A stretch of 64,000 nt of DNA, from contig JALBYC010000018.1 of assembly GCA_023212645.1 (NCBI GenBank), positions 62,001 to 126,000 of the forward strand, written 5' to 3'. Below are positions 47,837 to 57,850 of this stretch, in pieces. A program made the translations under genes and the position numbers. How positions within the stretch are numbered: position 1 is the stretch's first letter; each line of letters opens with the position of its first letter. The notes beneath the pieces were generated by a model, which was not told where the DNA came from, ran no database searches, and was given only the letters and a program-made list of their open reading frames with translations. This stretch comes from Farysia itapuensis. Its lineage: Eukaryota > Basidiomycota > Ustilaginomycetes > Ustilaginales > Ustilaginaceae.

Positions 47837-49948
47837 ATGTTGGGAGGCACTAGCGGTTCTTTGGTGTTGAGACTGCGGGACGGGTGATCGGGCATCGTTG
47901 CCGCCCACATCGGTCGCATCGGCTCGGTGGCTAGCACCAGACTCGGTGGCGCTGTTGGGACGAGGTGCGCCGGGGCTGAGAAGTTCTCTGAGTCGATTGG
48001 CCGAGTCGGGACGCGGTCCTTGCTTCGCCGCCGAGGGAGTAGCAGCGCTGTCCCGACCGTCTTGCTTCACGCCGTTACCACCACCACCACCGCCACCTTG
48101 CAGCATGGCCATGAGCTTCTGCATGCTCTGCTGATCGGCTTCCGACACATCTTTGCCGGACTTGGCGCCGTCGCCGCTTTTGTTGTCTTTCACAGAGGCT
48201 TTGCTGAACAAGTCCGAAATGTTGATGGATGCAGCCGAGGCAGGCGGACTTTGCACCGACGATTCTTTGTGCGAGTCGGCAGGTGCGTTAGCTTGTCCGC
48301 CCATAGCTTCGAGCATCTTTTGTTGAGCAGCGAGTGCGGCAGCCTGAGGATCACGTGGTGAAGCGCCTTTGCCATCGAAAAAGCGAGCAAACCGACTCGA
48401 TCGACCTGGTAGACCCGGCGGTCCACCGGCACCGCCGCCCAGAGACTGACCGTCATGGCTGTTGGAAATGCTGTCAAACATGGATCCGCCCGAAGTCGAA
48501 CGTTGGTTGGCAGCAGCGATCATTTCGTTGCGGATGGCTTCCATCTCTGATTCCTGTGATCCTTTGTCCGCACTACTGCCGAAGGGGTATTCTCGGGATG
48601 AGTCTCTGCCGAGACCGGGTGGGGGCGCGGAATGGTCAGGGGCGTGGTCGGTAGAGGGTTCGGGTTCGCCTCGAGCCTGACGCTCTCGACGCTCTCGTTC
48701 CTTCATCTGCGCCTTGAAGGCTTGAATACTATCGACGGCACCGTCCGCATCTGCAGGACCGTCAGCATCGTCTTTGCGACGGGTACCAAACTGACCAAAG
48801 GGAGCACGGTTGTCAATTGGCAGTGCATCTGTTTCGTCGTCCATCCAGGCTGGGTTGCTGTCATCTTCTCCGAGCCAAGCAGGCCCTCCGGCTCTGCCGC
48901 CTTTGCGGTCGCCGGCTCGACGCTCTGCAGCGGTGTACGGGACTGCGCGTTCTCGATCACCTGGTTTCCTCCAGTCAGAAGCTTGATCGGCTCCTCCACC
49001 TGCGCGTCTCATGCGTGGCGAATCGATGAGATCGCCATCCTCTCGGTGTTCTTCGCCCTCAGCGGGACGGTCACCTCTTCGACGCTCCCTTGCTGCTGGA
49101 TCTCGGGTCTCACCAAATCGTTCCCGTTGACCGCGTCTGTCGTCTTGCAACGCATCTCGCATGCGATCTTTGCCAAAGCTCGTGGACTTTTCGCCCATAC
49201 CGAATCGCCTGTTTTCACCGATGCCTTCCAGCTGAGTTGCATCTCGTGGGACTTGCTGGCCAGAACGTGGTACGCCGGCGGGTTTGAATGTGCCACTGGC
49301 AGAGATCTGACCGAAAGGGTTCTTGCCAGCCGGTGCACCTCGTCTACTCGATATTTCACCGATTCGCAAACCTTCGTTGCGTTCGCGGTCTTCGTTCCTG
49401 CGACCGCCGAAACGAGCACCGGCGCCTTCCCTCCTGGGGCCGAATCCGCCTAGTGCACCTCCAATGATGCCGCTACCAGAATTTGCGCCGTCATCTGTGC
49501 CGTCAGGGTGGGAAGTGGTGGTGGAGAAGTGTGCGTCTTCGGCGTGGGCTTTGCCTCGGTGGTAAACCGATTTGTGATGGAATGGCTCCCATACGCCGTA
49601 CCAGTCCTGCAGTGTGCCCATAGCTGCGGGCTTTGTTGACAGAGGCGACAGATTGTAAGCGAGCAGGATAGCTCTGCTGTATGTGCGTGGAGTGTGGTCT
49701 GGACGATCATATGTGCCAGAAGGATGAAAGGAGGCTTTCTGCTTGGCTAGAGCAGCTGGAGACTGCGTTCGTGACGGCGAATCATTGGAGCCAAACGGGT
49801 TGGGCGGCAATGAGGTTGCTGGCGGCGCCGACATGCCGAGTCCTGGTGGTGGACCTGAGACCGCAAAGAAAGAGAGAGAGAGCAAGAGTCAGGACTGGCG
49901 CTTTATCGTCTTTGGGCACTCCTACCGTCGACACTTACCGGCTGCCAT
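47060..49948 (-). CDS. 4E-T-like eIF4E-binding protein, Gln/Pro/Gly-rich, two exons
   Basis: Exon 1 is only 10 nt (49948-49939) and exon 2 is 49854-47060, with an 84-nt intron (GTAAGT to CAG). The joined protein has 934 residues starting MAAGPPPGLGMSAPP. Residues 62-68 (YSRAILL) match the canonical eIF4E-binding motif Yx4L-phi. The conserved context is PRTYSRAILLAYN, then WYGVWEPFHHK. The charged middle with AWLGEDDSNPAWMDDETD and SIQAFKAQMKERERRE resembles animal 4E-T (EIF4ENIF1). The C-terminal half is Pro/Gly/Gln-rich with a polyglutamine stretch. 4E-T proteins repress translation and promote P-body assembly. No GYF domain was seen. The family call rests on motif order and composition, so moderate confidence. 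Confidence 0.65.
47807..47836. repeat. CTG/CAG trinucleotide repeat encoding polyglutamine
   Basis: About ten CTG units on the plus strand read as CAG on the coding minus strand. They encode the run of glutamines in the 4E-T-like protein. Such repeats commonly vary in length among strains. Confidence 0.85.
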
Positions 49949-50209
49949 GGCAATGTGGTCTTGGTGGTGAAAGTCACTTGGAGCGAGGAAAGGCGCAGTT
50001 TACGTTTGTCAATGTGAGAAAGAGCGAGCCAAGGACGATGTAGGCTGCAGTTGAGTATGAGAGCGTCTGATAGAGCGTATCTCAATCCGGCCAAAGATTG
50101 ACTATTCACACATTCGAAATAATAGGCCATCCAACAGTCAATCAAAATACAAATTGCGGTTGGCAATACAAACCATTCTGAGGGCTCGTGATCGAACCAA
50201 TTTGACCAC

Positions 50210-50216
<7 letters not shown>

Positions 50217-50259
<43 letters not shown>

Positions 50260-50271
50260 ACCCCCCCCCCC
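50217..50271. repeat. Poly-C homopolymer, left copy
   Basis: 43 consecutive C, one A, then 11 C. A second run of 27 C lies at 50409-50435. The flanks of the two runs look like clean and degraded readings of the same sequence. Confidence 0.9.
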
Positions 50272-50317
50272 TCTCCTTCCTGTTTTTTTTGTTTTCTGTT
50301 TTTCGTGTTTGCGTGAC

Positions 50318-50327
50318 NNNNNNNNNN
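50318..50327. other. Assembly gap of ten N between two poly-C runs
   Basis: Ten N mark a join of contigs. They lie between the poly-C runs in the intergenic space between the 4E-T-like gene and the MGM101 3' end, so no coding sequence is lost. True distances in 49949-50503 are uncertain. Confidence 0.95.
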
Positions 50328-50503
50328 AGTCCATCCCACCCTCAATAAAAAAACAAATTTCGGGTGGGAAAACCAAACACCCCAAAGACTGCGAGTGAGA
50401 CCAATTTTCCCCCCCCCCCCCCCCCCCCCCCCCCCTTTCTACCCTAGTGACAGCTACGGCAACACAACGTTGCCTTTCTATACTGGTATTGAGCTCACGT
50501 GTC

Positions 50504-51657
50504 TTAGGCAGTACCGATCTCCTTCCAGGGATACGTGAGCGGAGGATCGTCTTTTCGTCGCCAAAGCTTCTTTCTGTCGAGTGTCAGAAAAGAATGGGAT
50601 GAGGTGTGTTAGTTGGTGGTGTAGCCCTGTCCCCTGGGATACAAGTGAGATCAACTTACTTTTTACCAGAGGTGTCGGTGGCCCAGACCTCGACGCAGTG
50701 CTTACTGCGATACTTGCGAATGAAGCGGGGATCCCAGAGTTCTGACGAGATGCCCAAGTCTTTGCAGCATCGCATGAGTGCATTCGACTTGGCCGCCTCC
50801 GAGGCTGTGGGTACGCCGGATGGCTTGAAGTATTCTTGCTCGCCACGCGCTGTCGCTGCGAATCTACGTGTTGCATCCACGCCCCCGGCGCAGAGTCAGT
50901 AGCAGACTCGAGCATTTGCGGCGCAACCCAACTTACCTTCCCTGGCAGATGAGTACCCATTCTCGGCTGACGATGCCCTGACCGACATTCGTCTCGCTAC
51001 GAGGAGCCATACCCCATCCTCCCGGCCCAAAGGCCTTGTTCAATATTCGGCGGTACTTGATCTCGGGCAGATACACCATTCCATCTGTCAGACAGCAGCA
51101 GAGACAAGAGGAGAAACATGAGATTACTGTGCTTACAAGCAAGCCACCTTCTACTTTTTGGGGCTAGGCTTACCCGGAGTGATTTCTATGTCTGCCTCGT
51201 TGATGGGTGCGTTGAGCACTTCCGCAGCTTCTTTGCCAAACGACTTCTCTCCAAGACCGGAAAAACTAGTATCCCATGCCTGTCCGTTGCTTGCCGCCTC
51301 TGCTGGCGTTGCTGGCGATGAAGTGGGCGTCTGATTCGGGTTGGACTGAGCCAGGTTAGGGGCGGCAACCTTTGGGTCAACCTCGGGCTCGGCAGGCTGC
51401 GCTTCAGGTCGACTGGAATGTACTGCAGGGTCCTTGGAGTTTCCCGTCGGGGTGTAAGCCTGCTCGGAGCCGTCGTCCGATTCTAGCACTTCCCGCATCG
51501 TCGAAGGCAGAGGATGCAGATCTTTGAGCCCGGTACGCACGGGAGCTGACTTGGCCGGTGCCTTGCCACGAGAGCTGAGAGCAGGTCTTGAAACAGAGAC
51601 AAACCCTCTGACAGGCTGTCGAGGCAGTATCCTCGCGGCCACGATGAGTCTGTTCAT
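50504..51657 (-). CDS. MGM101: Mitochondrial genome maintenance protein MGM101, four exons
   Basis: Rad52-like single-strand annealing protein of the mitochondrial nucleoid, needed for mtDNA maintenance. Minus-strand exons are 51657-51174, 51084-50937, 50863-50660 and 50573-50504. Introns are 89, 73 and 86 nt and all phases agree. The joined product has 301 residues. The first ~40 are Arg/Ser-rich ([19 protein letters not shown]), a mitochondrial presequence. A disordered Pro/Ser/Ala region follows. The conserved core then reads [72 protein letters not shown] and ends [19 protein letters not shown]. These blocks align to yeast Mgm101 across every junction. Head to head with LEO1. Confidence 0.95.
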
Positions 51658-51903
51658 CTTTTGCGAATGGTGGTAGGTGGGTGTCAAGCTAACGTGATCC
51701 AAAGTGGAACAGCAGCTGCAAACAAGTCACAGTCACAGTCAGAACGTCAGGTGGAGGGGTCACACTCTCTCGCCCGATACGACCCCGTCGTGGGAAATGG
51801 TGAGTCTAACATTTTGAGATCTTCATCTCGATTCGCGATTCTTCTGATTCCGATGCTGTGGCTCTACCAAGTACCAACCCATCCAAGGCACGTCGCAGCA
51901 AGC
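51658..51903. promoter_or_regulatory. Bidirectional promoter region MGM101/LEO1
   Basis: 246 bp between opposite start codons. No distinct motif was recognised. Confidence 0.45.
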
Positions 51904-53730
51904 ATGTCGGATCAGCAAGTCGACAGTCCTGCCGTTCCCGACCCGGAACAGGCTCCTGCTGTCGTAGCTGACGCAACAGCGGATGACGCTAATCTAGCCG
52001 ACACGCTGTTTGGCGACAATGACGATGAGGAAGACGACGTCAATGTTCGGGTTAGCTCAAAGACCAACGGCCGCGCTGCAGTTGCCACGGATGAGGACGA
52101 CGAGGATGAGGAAGAGGTGGTGCGCCGACAGGTGCGTAGACCCAGACAGCGGGTCGACTCCAATTCTGCCTCTCCCGCGCCGGCTGGGGCTTCCCAGACG
52201 GTTGACTCGCAGCCTATCGACGAGGATCGTTCTCCGCACTCGTCCCGCAGCGGCAGTCCAGCCGGCGACGCAGGTTCGCAAGACATGGACGAAGAAGCAC
52301 GCCTACAGCTCGAATACAAGGAGGACGAGGACGAAGCTCCGGGCGAGGACAACATCGAAGTTGCCCATCTCTCCCTCCCCCAACTGCCAGTGCGGAGGAC
52401 CAAAGAGCATTGGTTGGCACGTATCCCGCACTTTCTGCGCTACGTCACTACGCCTTTTGAGCCCGAGGTCTGGGATGACGAGCACGAGGAAGAGCTCCTG
52501 CGCCAAGAGGGCTTCACCTCTGGATTCAGCAACGACGTCGGCGCTGCAAGTCTGTTGCGAACGTCCAACACCATTCGATGGAGATACACTGACGAGTTGG
52601 ACAAAGATGGTGCCAAAGTACCCGAGTCGAACGCCAGAATCGTGCGATGGAGTGATGGAACCATGTCGCTTCAAGTCGGCAGCGAGCTGTTTGACATTAC
52701 ACAGCAGACCGAGCGCGGACGTGTCTCGTCCACCAATACAGGCACCAATACGCCGCAACCATCTGGAGCTGCGTCACAGAGCGCTGGACCTTCTTCCCAG
52801 CTGCTCAGTCAGGCGACGATGCAGTCGATGCCAATGGGGTCTAGCGGCTCGTCCTACCGACCGGCACAGAGTCTGTCCTACCTCGTCGTGCCACACAAGC
52901 GTGAAGCTGTCATGGAGTCTGAAGGTCCCATTGCCGGCTCCCTCGCCTTCACCCCTGCCGACACACGTTCAGAAACGCACCGCAGAATCGCCAAGGCACT
53001 TCGGTTCCAGAAAACAGCCCGCGTCGTGGCAACTGCTGCGGGCGAAGGTGCGCTCGACCCCGAAATCGAAAAGGCACGCATCGAAAAGGAACTCAAAGAC
53101 GCCGAGAAGAAACGAATCCGCGACCGCGAAAAGGCCGACCGCAAGAGTGGCAAGTTTGACGACGACATGTTTGATATCGAGTCGCGACGACGCAGTTCGC
53201 GCTACGTCGGTGGACGTAAGCTCGGTGCTGGTCCGCGTAATGCCGATTACTACAGCGACGAGAGCGACGGTGCTGCTGGTGGCGACGACGCTGGACGAGG
53301 TGGTGCTAAGCGTGGCTACGCGGCTCAACGGTATGCTGAAGATGATGATGGCTTTATCGTCGACGACGAGGGCGATGATGATCTAGCCGACGTGGATGCA
53401 GACGGCGCTCCCCGCAGCAAAAAGAAACGCTCCTCCTCCGACGAAGACGATGGTGACGACGGTATGCAGGTCGACGACGAGCCAGACGAGATGGAACTCG
53501 CCGAACAACGAATTGAAGAAGCCGAACGAGCGCGCAAGAAGGCAGCCGCTTCCTCCAACGCGCCCACCTCCAAACCTCGCCGCCCGGAACCAGCCTTCTC
53601 TTCAGACGACGACGACGATGATAAAACGGACGACGACACTGCTGCTCAAAATCCTACCCCTGCCAACGACGCAGACAACTCCGCTACCAATACCAAAAAG
53701 AAACGCATCATCGAGGACGACGAGGAATAA
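51904..53730 (+). CDS. LEO1: Paf1 complex subunit LEO1
   Basis: 608 residues from the ATG at 51904 (A at -3). The frame runs 81 codons further upstream only as leader. Leo1 is part of the RNA polymerase II-associated Paf1 complex that promotes elongation and histone modification. The N-terminal ~145 residues are very acidic. The conserved Leo1 core starts near residue 150 (VAHLSLPQLPVRRTKEHWLA, FLRYVTTPFEPEVWDDE). It continues with TSNTIRWRYTDELDKDG, ARIVRWSDGTMSLQVGSELF and LSYLVVPHKREAVMES to RIAKALRFQKTARVV. The tail alternates Lys/Arg and Asp/Glu clusters. Length and architecture fit the family. Single exon. Confidence 0.94.
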   Translation: MSDQQVDSPAVPDPEQAPAVVADATADDANLADTLFGDNDDEEDDVNVRVSSKTNGRAAVATDEDDEDEEEVVRRQVRRPRQRVDSNSASPAPAGASQTVDSQPIDEDRSPHSSRSGSPAGDAGSQDMDEEARLQLEYKEDEDEAPGEDNIEVAHLSLPQLPVRRTKEHWLARIPHFLRYVTTPFEPEVWDDEHEEELLRQEGFTSGFSNDVGAASLLRTSNTIRWRYTDELDKDGAKVPESNARIVRWSDGTMSLQVGSELFDITQQTERGRVSSTNTGTNTPQPSGAASQSAGPSSQLLSQATMQSMPMGSSGSSYRPAQSLSYLVVPHKREAVMESEGPIAGSLAFTPADTRSETHRRIAKALRFQKTARVVATAAGEGALDPEIEKARIEKELKDAEKKRIRDREKADRKSGKFDDDMFDIESRRRSSRYVGGRKLGAGPRNADYYSDESDGAAGGDDAGRGGAKRGYAAQRYAEDDDGFIVDDEGDDDLADVDADGAPRSKKKRSSSDEDDGDDGMQVDDEPDEMELAEQRIEEAERARKKAAASSNAPTSKPRRPEPAFSSDDDDDDKTDDDTAAQNPTPANDADNSATNTKKKRIIEDDEE

Positions 53731-54049
53731 AACGTCGTTCGCCCCCCTGCTCCTCTTTACGCAAAAATTGTCACAATGCTGCGCAGTCGCGTAGTGCGTA
53801 TGTAATGGAGAAAACCAATGTGATTGTGCGAGGGCTACACGGCTGGTGTGCGTTGAATGTTGATGGTTGTACAGCGAGAAAAGTGTATGAAGCAACTGAG
53901 ACGGAACCGACTTGAGCCCCAACCCTCGAGATAGTCGAGCGCCGTTTTTTCGACGGGGTGACTATGTGGGAAGCAAGACGATGCTGATTGCTGCAGTGAA
54001 GTATTTTTTTGAGAGGGAAAGAATATGCTGGGAACAAGAGGCTGCGTGT
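53731..54049. other. Convergent 3' region LEO1/RPL37
   Basis: 319 bp between the two stop codons. It contains no gene; both terminators must lie here. Confidence 0.45.
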
Positions 54050-54423
54050 TTAGGCAGAAGCAGTCTTCTTGGTGGCGGCACCGGTCTGGAAGCCGTTCTT
54101 GGCACGACGGGCGACGTTCTTGAGGTAGCGCATGCGTCCAGTGCCGGTAGTTTTTCTTCGCTTAGCCTTCTGTCCCCACTCGTATGAGCGGATCTTGGCG
54201 GCAGGGTATCCACACGAGGAGCAAGTCTTGCCCTGTCGGTGGAACGATGTCCTGTTGCATCGACGGCACACGGTGTGCGTCTTGGTGCTAGAAGAAAGAA
54301 ACACAAGGTCAACATGACCGTCCCACTACATCAAACGGCCGGGCTGCTTCTCGGCAGGCTTCGCTGTTGGTGCGACGGAGATACTTACTGTCGCTTACCG
54401 AAAGAGGTGGTACCCTTCGTCAT
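54050..54423 (-). CDS. RPL37: 60S ribosomal protein eL37, two exons
   Basis: Exon 1 is 54423-54389 and exon 2 is 54287-54050, with a 101-nt phase-2 intron (GTAAGT to TAG). The product has 90 residues. It begins [19 protein letters not shown], and the CRRC...[10 protein letters not shown] pair forms the zinc site of eL37. [17 protein letters not shown] follows, which is almost invariant in the family. The coding start is the ATG at 54421-54423. The second exon alone would lack the universal MTKGTxSFGKR start, so splicing is certain. It is divergently arranged with RPL30. Confidence 0.97.
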
Positions 54424-55208
54424 CTTTGCGTGGTGGTGGAAATGCGATGCAGGATGGTTAGAGACGAGTCGTGCAAAGGTAGGCGCACAATCAACGCTAT
54501 AGACTTTTGGCGAAACTGCACCGGACTGATATGCTGGAACGTCGGGCGAATGATGCGTAGTCTACAGCGTTGATTTGGCGTCGAGTGCGAGCTTACCTTG
54601 AATTCGTTGTGTCGGGAGGGGGTATGACAGGAAGGTCTGGTAGCGATGGCGACCTCAAAGCCAAATGAGTCTCGAATTCGACTTCCCGCCAAGGAGGCCG
54701 CAAAATCACGTGAATGCAAAAATTCCCATGGTCGAATTCAAGTTACTTTGCTTTGAGCAGTGTGTGGGTCTGCGCCAAACTGGATGGAGACAATTCTGAC
54801 TTTCGAGTAGTACAAAATCGTATTCAGCAAGCACAAAGTGGGCCCCGATTGCATCTAGGATACCTGGAATGTCGAATTCGCATTCGTTTGCTTCTGATCA
54901 ACGACCCATCACCACCACATCAAATCGTAAGTACAAGTCATTGGCAAGTCGGGAAACAGCGTCGAGGGCGTGGTTGCAATGGAACTGGCATCGCGCAGAC
55001 AGTGTTGCTATGTCAGCCCAGAGATCGACAGCCCGGGCTTGACCCTGCGTTAGAGAGAGAGAACAAGCATGCCAACCCTTGGTTCTTCTCCATTTCCTCC
55101 CCTCAGATCTTGCCTGCGAAAGTTAGCATCCTACGTGATACTTACTGGAGGCCCTTTTTCCCCCCATCTCTTTCAACAACCTTTCCCGACCCAACAGGTA
55201 TATTCACC
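54424..55208. promoter_or_regulatory. Shared upstream region of RPL37 and RPL30, with possible RPL30 5' UTR intron
   Basis: 785 bp between the start codons of two ribosomal protein genes. A GTAAGT at 54927 and a pyrimidine-rich CCAACAG at 55191-55197 could bound a 271-nt intron in the RPL30 leader, leaving GTATATTCACC before the ATG. Then the shared promoter would be about 500 bp. The intron is inferred from sites only. Confidence 0.45.
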
Positions 55209-55613
55209 ATGGCACCCGCACCCAAGGCTAAGAAATCGTCTCAGGACAACATCAACTCCAAGTTGCAGCTGGTCATCAAGTCCGGTAAGGTGTCTCTTGG
55301 CCTCAAGAGCGCCCTGAAGAACATGCGATCTGGCAAGGCCAAGTTGGTGCTCATCTCGGCCAACACACCGCCTCTGCGCAAGTCGGAGATTGAGTACTAC
55401 GCCATGCTGTCCAAGACTGCCGTGCACCACTACCAGGGCACCAACGTCGCCCTCGGCACTGCGGCCGGAAAGCTCTTCCGCGTTGGGTAAGTTGTGACTC
55501 TCTTTGCGCAAGAAGACACAAGAGCAATTTGCTGACGTTTGTTTCTGCTGTACAGTGTTATGACTGTTCTCGATGCTGGTGACTCTGACCTGCTCTCGAC
55601 CGTCTCTGCCTAA
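55209..55613 (+). CDS. RPL30: 60S ribosomal protein eL30, two coding exons
   Basis: Coding exons 55209-55486 and 55556-55613, separated by a 69-nt phase-2 intron (GTAAGT to CAG). The product has 111 residues: [57 protein letters not shown] and then [13 protein letters not shown] across the intron. This is eL30 over its full length. The ATG has A at -3 (CACCATGG). Unspliced, the frame would miss the conserved ending. In budding yeast the L30 protein represses splicing of its own transcript; whether that holds here cannot be read from the sequence. Confidence 0.97.
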
Positions 55614-56149
55614 ATGGAGGCTACCTGGTCTAAAATCTATCGCAATTCCACCCCCAAAAGGCCCAGCGTTGTTTGCATACCTTGGCTCCATCATGTACAT
55701 GTAATCGCAGAATGATTTCATTTGCGTCTTTTGTGAGTGCGGTGTTAGGCTGTGTGTGTGTAGGAAATAAGCCTAGGCTTGTAAAAGGTGCACCGTGCCC
55801 TCGCTACCAAGGCGGTGTTATTTGTGCCGGCTGAGACGCGAGGTTCACCACGAGGCCCTGGTGGTGTTACAGCAAGCAGGTGACATCAGACTGCGCAGAT
55901 TCAAGACTGGCACGCCTATGCAGACCAGCAGAGGAGGAAAAGAGGTGCGCACTTTGGGTGGTGGCGAATACGACGGGAGGCAGAATACAACACGTGAAGG
56001 ATTTTGATTTAAAAAGGGGATTAAAGAGGGGGGGCATTACAAACCCGTGTTGCCGACTTGGACTCGGGATGACAAGCTTGACATCCTTGGCATCAGTCCT
56101 ACCCTCTCCCTGACCCCACATTGATACGAGCTGGCCTGCCCCCCATACC
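55614..56149. other. Intergenic region RPL30/PPZ1
   Basis: 536 bp between two plus-strand genes. It holds the RPL30 3' end and the PPZ1 promoter. No other feature was seen. Confidence 0.45.
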
Positions 56150-57625
56150 ATGTTTAAGAAACTCATTGGCAGCTCCTCGCGCAAGGGCAAGTCAAAGTCG
56201 CAAGACGCAGAAGATAGCAACCTGCCTGATGGATCCAACGGTCTCACTGGCTCCGATTCATCGAATCAGCTCAGAACTCGCAGCAAGGAGAATGCTGCGC
56301 CAGAGAACGGCTTGAGTGCTACAGCAGCACCAGCCAAGATTGAAAAGCGAGGAGGCGTAAGCAGACACGAGTCTCCGCTCCCCTCACCATCCCCTTCGGC
56401 GCGTAACGTGTTGGAGGGGCAAGAAGATAGCGAAGCAGGCAGCCCTGCCGCGTCAAGAGCAACACCAGCAAGTCTCACCAACGAAAGCCAATCCTCCCAT
56501 CCGGGCGCCGATGCATCCTCTCAACCCACATCTGGGCACACCATCTTGTCCAATCCACTTGCACAGTCCAGCTCGCTCGTCCCCAGCTCTGCCGGCAAAT
56601 CCGCTCCGTTATCGTCCAGCGCAGCAGATCAGGTGCGTACATTTGACATTGACGACATGATTTCGCGTCTGCTCGAAGCCGGCTACTCGGGCAAGATCCC
56701 CAAGCCTGCTCTCAAGAACGCCGAAATCACTGCAGTATGCCAGGCGGCGCGCGAAATCTTTCTCTCCCAGCCAACGCTGATCGAGCTCAGTCCACCCGTC
56801 AAGATTGTCGGCGACACGCACGGACAGTACCATGACCTGCTTCGTCTCTTTGAAATGTGTGGCTTCCCGCCGTCTGCCAACTATCTGTTCTTGGGCGACT
56901 ATGTCGATCGTGGCAAGCAGTCTTTGGAGACGATCCTGCTTCTGCTGTGCTACAAGATCAAGTATCCTGAAAACTTCTTTTTGCTGCGTGGCAATCACGA
57001 GTGTGCCAACGTGACACGCGTCTATGGCTTCTACGACGAGTGCAAGCGACGGGTGAACATCAAGATCTGGAAGACGTTTATTGATGTCTTTAACACGTTG
57101 CCCATTGCCGCGGTGGTAGCGTCCAAGATTTTCTGCGTGCACGGCGGTCTGTCACCCTCCTTGTCCAACATGGACGACATTCGTCGGATCGAACGTCCAA
57201 CCGACGTGCCCGACTACGGCCTGCTCAACGACTTGCTCTGGTCCGATCCCTCTGATACCGCGCTCGACTGGGAGGACAACGAACGGGGCGTCTCATACTG
57301 TTTCGGCAAAGCGGTTATACAGCAGTTCTTGACACAGTACGACTTTGACCTCATCTGTCGTGCCCACATGGTGGTGGAGGACGGGTACGAGTTCTGGAAC
57401 GAACGCACGCTCGTCACCATTTTCAGTGCGCCCAACTACTGTGGTGAGTTTGACAATTTTGGCGCCGTCATGTCGGTATCAGAAGACCTGCTGTGTGCAT
57501 TCGAACTCCTCAAACCCCTCGACGGCGCCGCACTCAAAAAGGAAATGGCCAAAAATAAGCGCAGGAGCATGCTCCAGCAACAACAGAGTCCACCTACCAC
57601 ACGCACCACCCAACAATCCTTCTAG
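56150..57625 (+). CDS. PPZ1: Serine/threonine protein phosphatase PPZ (PP1-like)
   Basis: 491-residue fungal-specific PP1 relative that in yeast controls K+ transport, salt tolerance and pH through Trk and Hal3. Residues ~1-165 are Ser, Pro and Ala-rich and disordered, as in PPZ enzymes. The catalytic domain runs from [19 protein letters not shown] (~167) to ~465. Metal and catalytic motifs are [14 protein letters not shown] (~221), [14 protein letters not shown] (~249), [20 protein letters not shown] (~281), [13 protein letters not shown] and [19 protein letters not shown] instead of GDIHG favours PPZ over PP1. The N-terminus is [14 protein letters not shown]. Yeast Ppz1 has a Gly2 for myristoylation; this one does not. 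Single exon, first in-frame ATG. Convergent with RIB1. Confidence 0.92.
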   Translation: MFKKLIGSSSRKGKSKSQDAEDSNLPDGSNGLTGSDSSNQLRTRSKENAAPENGLSATAAPAKIEKRGGVSRHESPLPSPSPSARNVLEGQEDSEAGSPAASRATPASLTNESQSSHPGADASSQPTSGHTILSNPLAQSSSLVPSSAGKSAPLSSSAADQVRTFDIDDMISRLLEAGYSGKIPKPALKNAEITAVCQAAREIFLSQPTLIELSPPVKIVGDTHGQYHDLLRLFEMCGFPPSANYLFLGDYVDRGKQSLETILLLLCYKIKYPENFFLLRGNHECANVTRVYGFYDECKRRVNIKIWKTFIDVFNTLPIAAVVASKIFCVHGGLSPSLSNMDDIRRIERPTDVPDYGLLNDLLWSDPSDTALDWEDNERGVSYCFGKAVIQQFLTQYDFDLICRAHMVVEDGYEFWNERTLVTIFSAPNYCGEFDNFGAVMSVSEDLLCAFELLKPLDGAALKKEMAKNKRRSMLQQQQSPPTTRTTQQSF

Positions 57626-57660
57626 GTATCATCCCCTCCCCCCTTGCTTTGACCTTTTCC

Positions 57661-57671
57661 CCCCCCCCCCC
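57661..57671. repeat. Poly-C run in the PPZ1/RIB1 3' region
   Basis: A run of about 11 C begins near 57661 in the 225-bp convergent 3' region. Confidence 0.6.
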
Positions 57672-57850
57672 TTGCCCCACCACCACTTGTTCTCTCTTTC
57701 CGCCCTCTTTCGAACGAAAGGGGGGGAAAACATGTTACCGCACACACACACGCGTCAACAGCAAACACACGACTAATTACGACCCATTGTTTTTCCTTTT
57801 CTTCTTTGCTGATTCTGCCGTCGGTGCGAAACTTGTGTGAGAGGGGATTA

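Noticed and set aside
47119..47853. Plus-strand frames opposite the 4E-T-like gene, rich in Gly/Pro or Ala/Cys
   Set aside because: They are complements of the Pro/Gly/Gln codons of the real gene.
52010..53386. 458-codon plus-strand frame in another phase of LEO1
   Set aside because: Shadow of the acidic repeats; LEO1 has clear family motifs in its own frame.
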